Positions 1-8,139 of a DNA stretch of 10,946 nucleotides are shown one piece after another (the first letter of the stretch is position 1; every line of letters starts with the position of its first letter). Origin of the DNA: CAZUHK01 sp964620345. GTDB lineage: Bacteria > Planctomycetota > Phycisphaerae > Phycisphaerales > Zrk34. Made by a program: the position numbers and the translations under genes. The DNA is taken from contig CAZUHK010000108.1 in the NCBI GenBank assembly GCA_964620345.1, forward strand, positions 1 through 10,946. The letters run 5' to 3'. A model generated the notes under the pieces. That model searched no databases. It had not been told where the DNA came from and saw nothing but the letters and a program-made list of their open reading frames with translations.

Positions 1-424
1 TCCGCGAGGCCATCGAGACCTCGTCACGCTTTTCCTTCGTGGAGAAGTAGGCGGTGTAGGCCTGGGGGTTGGCGGCGGTCAGGTCATCGGCATCGGCATC
101 GGGCCAGGGCAACTTGTTCAGCGCCGCCGCGGCCTCGACCAGATCCGCCGTTCGCTTGCGCGTGTCGCTGATGCGCATGCTGCGCGAGACGTCGATCAGC
201 ACCGGCAGTCGGCCCACGACCGTGGTCTGCTGCTCAAAACGCAGCACCGGCTGAAGCAGCAGGAGAACGATGAGCATCAGCACGCCGGTGCGCAACGCCA
301 CGAGGGTGGCGCGCAGCGGCGCGCCCATGCCCGCGGGCCCGCGGGCCATCCACAGGGCATACGCGAGGATCGGCACGAAGGCCAAACCGGCGATCCAGAG
401 AGGATGTTGGAAAGCGACGCTCAC
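1..424 (-). CDS. VWA-domain membrane protein, N-terminal part (runs off left edge)
   Basis: Only the first 141 codons are in the window; the gene continues beyond base 1. I start it at a GTG (424-422) because AAGGGA lies 7 nt upstream and the frame stays open to the edge; the ATG a few bases earlier hits a stop after three codons. The product opens with two hydrophobic segments (about residues 7-25 and 42-60), followed by a VWA beginning with LPVLIDVSRSM, which carries the MIDAS signature DxSxS (D78, S80, S82). This layout of a membrane anchor followed by a VWA is usual for the last gene of planctomycete MoxR/DUF58/BatA-like clusters. It starts 4 nt after the stop of the preceding VWA gene, so the two are very probably translated from one mRNA. 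Its domains beyond the VWA start, and its partner, cannot be seen here. Confidence 0.85.
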   Translation of the reverse strand, partial: MSVAFQHPLWIAGLAFVPILAYALWMARGPAGMGAPLRATLVALRTGVLMLIVLLLLQPVLRFEQQTTVVGRLPVLIDVSRSMRISDTRKRTADLVEAAAALNKLPWPDADADDLTAANPQAYTAYFSTKEKRDEVSMASR

Positions 425-428
425 GGGT

Positions 429-2555
429 TCATCCCTTCGTCCGCCGGGCATATCGCTTGGCGAGCACGGATTCGATCAACAGCGCCACGCCCGCCGCGGC
501 GAGCAGCGCTTTCCACAATTCGCGGCCGACGCGTGCCTGGCGCACCGTCGGACCGAGGTTGTCGCCGAACTCGATGACCCGCACCGGCAGATCGCCCAGG
601 GCCGCGGCCAGCTCGGCCGGGGCGCTGGCGCGGATGTCGCTCTCGGCGGTGTCGGCGTTGACCGCGATCGGCCGGGCGGCCCGGTCGTCGATCGCCACCT
701 CATAGAAGCCCGGGACATCCAGTCCGGCCAGGTCCAGCACGACCTGACCTGCGCGGAGTTCGGTGACATGAGTCAGTGTTCGGCCACGGGGATCGGTCAC
801 TTCGATGCCCCGCCCGGCCGGCGTGTCCCGCAGGGGCCAAAGCATCGGCCGAGCCACGCGGGCCGGCTGCTCGTGGGCCTGGCGAAGCAGGTGCGTGACC
901 GCCTGATGCAGCAGGGCCGGGAAAATCGGGTTCAACGCCAGGTCGTTCCAACTGCGGTCGGCGGAGCTGGTGAACAGCAGCACCTTGCCCAGGCCCAACT
1001 GATGCTCGATCAGCAGCGGGTCGCCGTCGACGAAGCGTACCAGCACGCGAGCGGCCGGGGCCAGATCGACTTGCATGTGCTTGACGAATCGGCTGCCGGT
1101 CACCGTCTCGACGGGGAAGTGGGCCAGGACGTCGGCGATCGGGTGCGCGGGGATGTCCGGGTCGATGCGGTTGGCCGCATCGTGCTCGTAGCGATGAAGC
1201 TCGACCTGCTTCAACAACGCCGGCAGCAGCGGGCGGCCATCACGGACCAGGCGGCGGTTGAGCAGGTCCGGCTGGACCTTGTCGCCGAGGTAGACGATCA
1301 GCCCGCCGCCGCCTTCGACGAACCGGTGCAACTGCTCGACGGTCGCCGCCGGCACTTCCGGCACGTTGGCCAGGATGACCAGGTCGTACTCATCCGGACC
1401 GATCGAAGGCAGTCCGGTCCAGGGGCGTGTGGTCACGTGCAGCGTGCCGGGCCGGTCGGCGCGATTCGGCGCCAGGGCGCGGCTGATGAATTCGGCGGCG
1501 CCGTCTGCGGCGGTGGCGAACGGATCGCCATCGACCACCAGCACGCGCACCTGCTTGCGGACGTGCAGCGTGAGGTGGCGCCGGTCGTCCCACGCCAGGC
1601 CGTCGCCGGTGATCTTCGCGGTCAGCCGCAGGTCGCCGGGCTGATGCAGCGGCAGGAAGAAGGGGATCGCCGCGGTCGCGCCGGGTTGCAGGGCGTCGAT
1701 GATCGCCCGATCGACCGTGCGGCCATCGGCCTCCAGCGACACCCGCAGGCCCGTGCGCGCCGCGGGGCTGAAGTTCTCCAGCCGCACGGTCAGCCGGACC
1801 AGCTCGCCGACGCGCAGCGCGCCGCTGGTCAGTTGCAAGTCGGTGATCGCCACGTTGTTCGCCCCCTCGTTGCGCACGGGCACGAGGAACAGGCGATGGT
1901 CGGCCGCGAGCGATCGAATCAGCCCGCGGGCGCGGTCGGAGAGGTTGGCCCAGGTCGCGGCCTGGGCGTCGGTGATGATGTGCAGCTCGGTGTTGGGCGC
2001 CGTCATTTCCCCAAGCAGTTGCGAGGCCTGTTCGAGGGCGGCTTCGAGGTTGAGATTCTGCGGCCGGGCATCGAGGTCGGCCAGGGCGGCCTGAGCGCGA
2101 TCGGGCTGATAAGCGATGTTGCGAAGCATCACGTGCGGCCGTGCGCCCATGACCATCAGCGCGGTCGGGTCGCCGGTCCGGGCCGTGGCGAGGATCTGGC
2201 CGGCGGCGTCCGCGGCCCGGTCGAACCGCCGCTGGCCCTGGTGGGCGTGGCCCATGCTCATCGACCCGTCCACGGCGACGACCATGCCGACCTGTGGCTG
2301 GCCGAAAAACCCCCAGCCGCGCGTGGTCGGCTGAGCCAGGGCCAGGGCGATCAGCAGCACGATCAACGAACGCAACGCCAGCAGCAGCAGGTCTTCCAGC
2401 CGAAGCCGACGTGTGCGCACGCGCACGGCCCGGCGGAGCAGTTCCATCGCCGCCCATTCCAGCCGCCGATGACGGTAGCGGCTGAGCAAGTGGATCAGCA
2501 CGGGGATCGCCACCGCCGCGACGCCGATCAGTAGCCAGGGAGTCAGAAAAGACAT
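429..2555 (-). CDS. BatA-like VWA membrane protein with CARDB-like and glutamine-amidotransferase-like regions
   Basis: This 708-residue protein starts with a BatA-type N-terminal region: a hydrophobic helix (about 6-24), a basic stretch rich in RRL, and a second helix (55-75). A VWA domain follows (about 88-235) with D96-G-S98-M-S100 as the metal-site DxSxS and D196 in IITDA as the later acidic residue. Residues 237-335 read as an immunoglobulin-like CARDB-type domain (LRVGELVRLTVRLENFSP). From about 336 there is an alpha/beta region (VLVVDGDP, YDLVILANVPE, FVEGGGGLIVYLGD) like the class I glutamine amidotransferase fold seen in related proteins; I see no catalytic Cys, so it is probably non-enzymatic. 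A last hydrophobic helix lies at about 677-695. The central domains are thus likely extracytoplasmic, tethered at both ends. The usual MIDAS threonine is not evident near residues 165-172. It lies between the DUF58 gene (60-nt gap) and the second VWA gene. Its molecular role is unknown; partnership with MoxR is inferred from context. Confidence 0.9.
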   Translation of the reverse strand: MSFLTPWLLIGVAAVAIPVLIHLLSRYRHRRLEWAAMELLRRAVRVRTRRLRLEDLLLLALRSLIVLLIALALAQPTTRGWGFFGQPQVGMVVAVDGSMSMGHAHQGQRRFDRAADAAGQILATARTGDPTALMVMGARPHVMLRNIAYQPDRAQAALADLDARPQNLNLEAALEQASQLLGEMTAPNTELHIITDAQAATWANLSDRARGLIRSLAADHRLFLVPVRNEGANNVAITDLQLTSGALRVGELVRLTVRLENFSPAARTGLRVSLEADGRTVDRAIIDALQPGATAAIPFFLPLHQPGDLRLTAKITGDGLAWDDRRHLTLHVRKQVRVLVVDGDPFATAADGAAEFISRALAPNRADRPGTLHVTTRPWTGLPSIGPDEYDLVILANVPEVPAATVEQLHRFVEGGGGLIVYLGDKVQPDLLNRRLVRDGRPLLPALLKQVELHRYEHDAANRIDPDIPAHPIADVLAHFPVETVTGSRFVKHMQVDLAPAARVLVRFVDGDPLLIEHQLGLGKVLLFTSSADRSWNDLALNPIFPALLHQAVTHLLRQAHEQPARVARPMLWPLRDTPAGRGIEVTDPRGRTLTHVTELRAGQVVLDLAGLDVPGFYEVAIDDRAARPIAVNADTAESDIRASAPAELAAALGDLPVRVIEFGDNLGPTVRQARVGRELWKALLAAAGVALLIESVLAKRYARRTKG

Positions 2556-3504
2556 GCTCGCGTATGCGCCTCGGATGGATTCGCGCCCGACGAATTGTCG
2601 CCGGGGGTCGACGGGTTACTGGTTGGTGGTTCCGGCCTTGCTGGCCACGCGCTGTCGAAGGTAGGCGGTAAGCACCTCGCCCACCGGCCGGGCGGTGTCG
2701 ACCGGCACGTAGTCCGCGTGGTTGCGTTCGCAGCCCTCACGCAGCGTCGTGACGAACTTGTTCAACTCCTCCAGGTAGGCGTCGCGCATCTGCTGGGGCG
2801 AGGCGGTGATCGGCTCTTCGAGCTCCAGACCCTCGAAGCGCACGGCGCCTTTCATGGGGAAGTTCAACTCGTGCGGATCGAGGATGTGGAAGACGATCAC
2901 GTTGTGCCCACGGAAGCGCAGGTGGTCCAGGCCGCGCAGCGTCTGGGCCTCATCGTCGAACAGATCGCTGAACAGCATCACGAACCCCCGCCGGCGAAAC
3001 CGCGCGGCGAACTGGTGCAGGATGGTGGCGATGTTCGTCTTGGGTTGGGGGTCGGTGATGCGGGCCAGTTCCTCGTCGATGTCGCTGATGATGCGCATGG
3101 TGCTGGCGGGCTTGATGTAGCGGCGGAGCCGATCGTCGAACACGCCCAGCCCCGCCGAATCGCGCTGGCCGACGATCAGGTACGCCAGGCAGGCGGCCAT
3201 CTGCTTGGCGTATTCGAGCTTGCTGACGCCGTGCGAGCTGAAGCGCATCGACGCCGAGGCATCGAGCAGGAGCTGGGCGTCGAAGTTGGTCTCGGCCTCG
3301 AAGAGCTTGGTGTAGTAGCGATTGGTTCGGCCGTACAGCCGCCAGTCCACGTGCTTGGCCGGGTCGCCGGGGACGTACTGGCGATGCTGGGCGAACTCGG
3401 CGGAGAACCCGCGCATCGGGCTGGCGTGCATGCCCACCCGTGTGCCCTGGATCATCTCCCGCGGCAGCAGGCCCAGCGAGGCGATCTGCTGCAGCACGTC
3501 CGGG

Positions 3505-4569
<1,065 letters not shown>

Positions 4570-4574
4570 GTCGG

Positions 4575-4580
4575 TTCCTT
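4575..4580 (-). promoter_or_regulatory. Ribosome binding site of the moxR-like gene
   Basis: AAGGAA on the minus strand ends 5 nt before the ATG at 4569. It supports independent initiation of the first gene of the MoxR/DUF58/VWA cluster. The remaining 134-nt gap to the lyase stop (4570-4703) shows no terminator with a T-tract and no clear -35/-10 pair, so whether the cluster has its own promoter is open. Confidence 0.6.
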
Positions 4581-4703
4581 ATCTGGTTCCACGTGGATTT
4601 TGCGACTGACGATCGGCAACCCCGACGACTTTAACCACGGCGCCGGCCGCCCGATCCTATCCAAGACGTTCGGCAAACCGGCCTCGGCTCACGCCGCGTC
4701 GAA

Positions 4704-6644
4704 TTAGTTCTGCGCGGCCGGTCCATTGCCGGTCGGCCGCTGATGCTCCCAGCGATCGTTGTTCCACGCAAACGCGACCGTCTTGTCGCCCGGCAGGGTG
4801 ATGCGGATCGTCTTGCCGTCGCGCTTGACCCGCGGCGCCGCCGGGGGTTTGTCGCCTCGGGCCGGCTGGAGCACGGTCACCAGCGGGTCGTTCGCGTCGA
4901 TCGTGTAGTCGCCGGTGACCGAATGCCAGGCCACCTTGCCCGCTCGATCCATCGAGCGATAGAGCCAGGACTTTCCGAAATCGCGCGGTCTGCTGGTGAG
5001 TTGGATCGGCGGGCCGAACGTGCGAATCACCAGGTCGGTCCGCTTGCCTTTGACCGTCGCCGTGCCGGTTTGGGTATCGACGGTCACCTTCTGGGCGGCC
5101 TGATACTGGGCGGTGGCGCGGCGGATGGGCGTGGCGTCGGCCGGCGCGGCCGGGGGGCCCAAGCCGGTCCAGGCCTCGGCCGTGTCGGCCGGCTTCTCGC
5201 CGGGCAGGATGTCGTCCAGCACCACCACCGCCGAATTGCCGTGCATGACCACCGTCCGCCGCACGCGCTGGGCGATCTTGTAAGCCGGACCCGACTCGAT
5301 CACCATGCCGCGCCAGTCGCCGGCTTCCCACGCCTGGACGATGCGCGATCCGACGTGCCGCTTCGGCCCGTCGCCGTCGATCAGCGGCAGCGTGTGCGAT
5401 CTGGCCGACGCCTGGAAATATCCCGGATCGATCAGCAGCATCTCGCCGTAGGCATAGACGATGAAGCTGCCCAGGTCGTACTGCTTGTGATGGCTCAGCG
5501 CGCCCATCGAGCCCTTGACGCCGACGACGAGGTCGGGGATCAACGTGTCGCCGTTGCTACGCATCACGCCCCAGTTCATCGTTTCCAGGCGGCTGAGCGT
5601 GGGCACGCCGGGGAACTCGGTCGGCCCGGGCTTGTCGCCGCGAAAGATCGCAGCCAGCGCCAGATACACCTCGCGGGCACTGACGTGGATGTCGTGCGGA
5701 TTTTCACCGCCGGCCTTGATCGCGGTCATGTGATCGGCCAGCCACAGCATCAGGTCATTGTCGAACCGCACGCCCAGGTCGGCGCAGAGGACGTTGCCGT
5801 AGAACGACGGCTGGGTGTCGTTGAAGGGCATCATCTGCCCGTCGCCGCCGAGGATCGTCTGGACGAACCGATGCTGTTTGTTCAGCAGCCGATGATTCAG
5901 CAGACTGTCATCGCCGGTCGTGTTTTGAAGCGCGTGGGCATAGGCCAGATAGAACGATCCGCCGAACGCCCAGTAGAGCGTGCCCTCGGTGTATCCGCCG
6001 TCCGGGGAGAAGCATCGGCCGGCGTAGGTCTTGAGCTTGGCGGTGGTCATCTGCATCGCTTCGGCGGCCTTGGGCGATTCCCACAGCAGCGCCAGGGCCG
6101 CCATCCCCGCCGCGCCGCACTGGGCGGGCACGGTGTTGGACGGGTTGTTGTACAGCCAGCCGTCGGCGTTGCGGATGTGCTGGTCCAGGGCCCGCTCCAG
6201 GTACGCCTTCATCTTCTCCCGTTGCTCGTCGGTCAGCTCGTGATAGAGCGTGTCGTAGGCGGTGGCCACGGCTGCGGTGCCCATCTCGCTCCACTGCTTG
6301 AACTCCGTCTTGTCCCATCGGGCCTGGATGTAGGCGATCGTCGTGTCGCGATACTTGTCCTGCCCGGTCAGGTGGTAGGCCCACAGCAGCGACTGGACGG
6401 CACCGGACGAGATGTCGTGATCGCGGGGGCCTTGCTTTTTTGGATCCTGGTCGAGAAACGCATCCGCCGCCTGGATCAGGGCCTGGCGATAGGCCCGCAG
6501 CGGTCCCTCCCGAAAACGCTGGCGCAGCTTCGCCAGGCCCTGGGCGTCGAAGTAGAGATAGGGATGCTCGCGCTGGGCGCCGATCGGCTGCTCCCCCGCC
6601 GCCGGACCCGCAAAAAAAGTGAGCGCCAGGCCGACGATCAGCAT
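4704..6644 (-). CDS. Secreted heparinase II/III-type polysaccharide lyase family protein
   Basis: With the start at 6644 the protein has 646 residues and opens with a compact signal peptide (MLIVGLALTFFAGPAAG, likely cut just before EQP). An alpha-toroid region (about 28-340) carries NNPSNTVPAQCGAAG (166-180) and GGYTEGTLYWAFG (216-228), which match the Asn and EG..Y motifs of this superfamily. A beta-sandwich domain (about 355-600) has SHHKQYDLGSF, GEMLLIDPGYF and SHTLPLIDG, the typical C-terminal heparinase II/III pattern. Likely catalytic candidates are N170, Y224 and H385/H386. Such enzymes cleave uronic-acid polysaccharides by beta-elimination; the actual substrate cannot be told. The frame stays open 66 codons further to a TTG at 6842, but that extension covers a cluster of inverted repeats, is Arg/Trp/Cys-rich and would bury the signal peptide. 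No good ribosome site precedes 6644, so the start is inferred from the signal peptide. The gene is divergent from the aldo/keto reductase. Confidence 0.85.
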   Translation of the reverse strand: MLIVGLALTFFAGPAAGEQPIGAQREHPYLYFDAQGLAKLRQRFREGPLRAYRQALIQAADAFLDQDPKKQGPRDHDISSGAVQSLLWAYHLTGQDKYRDTTIAYIQARWDKTEFKQWSEMGTAAVATAYDTLYHELTDEQREKMKAYLERALDQHIRNADGWLYNNPSNTVPAQCGAAGMAALALLWESPKAAEAMQMTTAKLKTYAGRCFSPDGGYTEGTLYWAFGGSFYLAYAHALQNTTGDDSLLNHRLLNKQHRFVQTILGGDGQMMPFNDTQPSFYGNVLCADLGVRFDNDLMLWLADHMTAIKAGGENPHDIHVSAREVYLALAAIFRGDKPGPTEFPGVPTLSRLETMNWGVMRSNGDTLIPDLVVGVKGSMGALSHHKQYDLGSFIVYAYGEMLLIDPGYFQASARSHTLPLIDGDGPKRHVGSRIVQAWEAGDWRGMVIESGPAYKIAQRVRRTVVMHGNSAVVVLDDILPGEKPADTAEAWTGLGPPAAPADATPIRRATAQYQAAQKVTVDTQTGTATVKGKRTDLVIRTFGPPIQLTSRPRDFGKSWLYRSMDRAGKVAWHSVTGDYTIDANDPLVTVLQPARGDKPPAAPRVKRDGKTIRITLPGDKTVAFAWNNDRWEHQRPTGNGPAAQN

Positions 6645-7006
6645 GCAGCAGGGCCCGGCCCGGCCGCACGACCACGTGGCACGTGCCACGCCTTGTCCCC
6701 AAAGGCAAGGCGCGCCGCGCCTTAGAGACCAGGACGCACACCATGCGGCGAGGACGCGGCCAAGGGGTGGCACGTCGTCGAGAAATCGGATCAGTCTGAG
6801 CATCGCATCCACCAAGGAGGAGGGAGGGGCTTTGGCAATCAAGACGCCGCTGGACCGCCCCGATCGGTCAACGTTTATACTACGAATTGTACGATGGCCG
6901 TGCCGAGCCGATGCGGCGTGTCGCGGCGTCTTAGCATTCGAGCCCGGCCCGTTACTCGTTTCGGGTCGGCCAACACACCCTCGATCCGATCAGGAACCCC
7001 ATCGCC
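6645..7006. other. Divergent intergenic region between lyase and aldo/keto reductase
   Basis: About 360 nt separate the two divergent genes. The lyase-proximal part holds the inverted-repeat cluster (6675-6723), and a second GTGGCACGT copy occurs at 6767-6775. The plus strand has AAGGAGG at 6814-6820 with no suitable start codon after it, so I do not read it as a ribosome site. The only AT-rich patch is 6871-6890 (TTTATACTACGAATTGT), with TATACT at 6876-6881 as a possible -10 toward the reductase, but no convincing -35 at normal spacing. AGGAA at 6992-6996, 10 nt before the ATG, is a plausible ribosome site for the reductase. Confidence 0.5.
6675..6723. repeat. Cluster of three adjacent, overlapping inverted repeats
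   Basis: Read directly from the sequence: a perfect 16-nt palindrome CGTGGCAC/GTGCCACG (6675-6690); an inverted repeat CGCCTTG / CAAGGCG (6689-6695 and 6706-6712, 10-nt loop); and AAGGCGCG / CGCGCCTT (6707-6714 and 6716-6723, 1-nt centre). Neighbouring arms overlap, so the hairpins are mutually exclusive in part. The cluster lies just upstream of the inferred signal-peptide start of the lyase. It could be a REP-like dispersed repeat, an operator, or a 5' leader structure; the sequence alone does not decide. Confidence 0.6.
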
Positions 7007-7966
7007 ATGAAGCAACTGGACCTCGGCAACGGCACACTCCAAGTCAGCGAACTGTCGCTGGGCTGCATGCAACTGGGCGCGCGGGCCACCGGCCAGACCA
7101 CCGACGAACTGCTCAACGCCTATCGCGACGCCGGCGGCAACTTCCTGGACACCGCACACTGCTACTGCTTCTGGGCGCCAGGTGGCGATGGCATCAGCGA
7201 ACGCGTGGTCGGCCAGTACATCCACCACAACCACTGCCGCGATGAAATGGTCATCGCCACCAAGGGCGCCCACCCGCCGGTCCCCGGCTACCGGGCGACC
7301 GAGGATTACATGACGCCATGCCGCATGAAATGCGACATCGAAGACAGTCTGGGCCGCATGAAAATCGACACCATCGATCTGTACTGGCTGCACCGCGATG
7401 ACCCGCGCGTGCCGGTGGGCCGGATCATCGACATGCTCAACGATGAAGTGGCGCGCGGGACCATCCGCGCGTTCGGCGGCAGCAACTGGACCGCCCAGCG
7501 GCTGGATGAAGCCAACCAGTACGCCCGGGCCCGCGGCGTGGCCGGCTTCGTCGCCAGCCAGCCGCGGTTCTCCCTGCTCCAGTACGAAACCCAATCGCGC
7601 GACGCACGCTTGAAGCCCGGCGTCCTGCTGCACGTCGACGACGAGGACCGCCGACGCCATGCCGACTCGCAACTGCCGATCATCTGCTACGGACCGACCG
7701 GCAACGGGTTTTTCGCCAACGAAGGCGAGGCCCCGGAGAAGTTCATCAACGAAGCCAACACCGCCCGCGCCGCCCGCGCGATGGAATTGGCCGAACAACT
7801 CAACGCTACCCCCAATCAGGTCGCCCTGGCGTGGCTGCGCGCTCAACCGTACCCGGTGATTCCCATCCTCGGCACGGCCAACCCCGACCACCTGCGCGAT
7901 GCCCTGGGCGTCGTGGACGTCAACCTCACCGAACAGCAGGCCGCGTATCTGCAGGCCGGCCGGTGA
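7007..7966 (+). CDS. Aldo/keto reductase
   Basis: This 319-residue cytoplasmic NAD(P)H-dependent oxidoreductase of the (beta/alpha)8 aldo/keto reductase superfamily has the full catalytic tetrad visible: D48 and Y53 in FLDTAHCYCF, K86 in ATKG, and H129 in YWLHRDD. Family landmarks follow in order: GGSNW (157-161), SQPRFSLLQ (184-192, the usual NQ..YSLL strand), the CYGPTGNGFFA loop (227-237), and PILGTANPDHL (286-296) for cofactor phosphate binding. It most resembles the group acting on sugars and small carbonyl compounds, but the substrate cannot be named. Its position divergent from a polysaccharide-lyase-like gene is compatible with carbohydrate metabolism; that is inference. The ATG start fits the normal N-terminus (LGNGTLQVSELSLGCMQLG). 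No T-tract terminator follows; only a weak 5-bp hairpin (7980-7994) lies just past the stop. Confidence 0.94.
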   Translation: MKQLDLGNGTLQVSELSLGCMQLGARATGQTTDELLNAYRDAGGNFLDTAHCYCFWAPGGDGISERVVGQYIHHNHCRDEMVIATKGAHPPVPGYRATEDYMTPCRMKCDIEDSLGRMKIDTIDLYWLHRDDPRVPVGRIIDMLNDEVARGTIRAFGGSNWTAQRLDEANQYARARGVAGFVASQPRFSLLQYETQSRDARLKPGVLLHVDDEDRRRHADSQLPIICYGPTGNGFFANEGEAPEKFINEANTARAARAMELAEQLNATPNQVALAWLRAQPYPVIPILGTANPDHLRDALGVVDVNLTEQQAAYLQAGR

Positions 7967-8092
7967 CCGTGCAGATTCACCCGAAGCAGTCGGGCATGTT
8001 CAACATCATGCGCTTTGTGCTCGTTTGGGCCGGTGCCGCGATGCACGCACGGGCGATCGGTGCTGGGGGATCGGAAGGTCTACGAAGAACGC

Positions 8093-8108
8093 CGCCCGCC
8101 GGCGGGCG
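8093..8108. repeat. Perfect GC-only palindrome between two plus-strand genes
   Basis: CGCCCGCC/GGCGGGCG is a perfect 16-nt palindrome, in the 173-nt gap (7967-8139) between the reductase and the flavoprotein gene. It has no T-tract, so it is a poor intrinsic terminator. GAAGGG at 8121-8126 lies 13 nt before the flavoprotein ATG, which is rather far for a ribosome site. The rest of the gap shows nothing I can name. The frame of the flavoprotein is open through it, but the family start is clearly at 8140. Confidence 0.4.
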
Positions 8109-8139
8109 CGGACCGAGCCCGAAGGGTAACCTGCTGGCC

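Noticed and set aside
270..2534. A 754-codon open frame on the plus strand opposite the BatA-like gene
   Set aside because: It is a GC-rich shadow: the translation is full of Arg, Gln, Gly and His with no domain, while the opposite strand encodes a clear membrane VWA protein.
4743..6725. A 660-codon plus-strand frame opposite the lyase gene
   Set aside because: It is an antisense shadow with low-complexity Arg/Gly/Val/His composition and no recognisable motif; the minus strand has superfamily motifs and a signal peptide.
6619..7245. A 208-codon plus-strand frame across the divergent intergenic region
   Set aside because: It overlaps the reductase in the wrong frame and starts within the lyase signal sequence; AAGGAGG at 6814-6820 has no fitting start codon.
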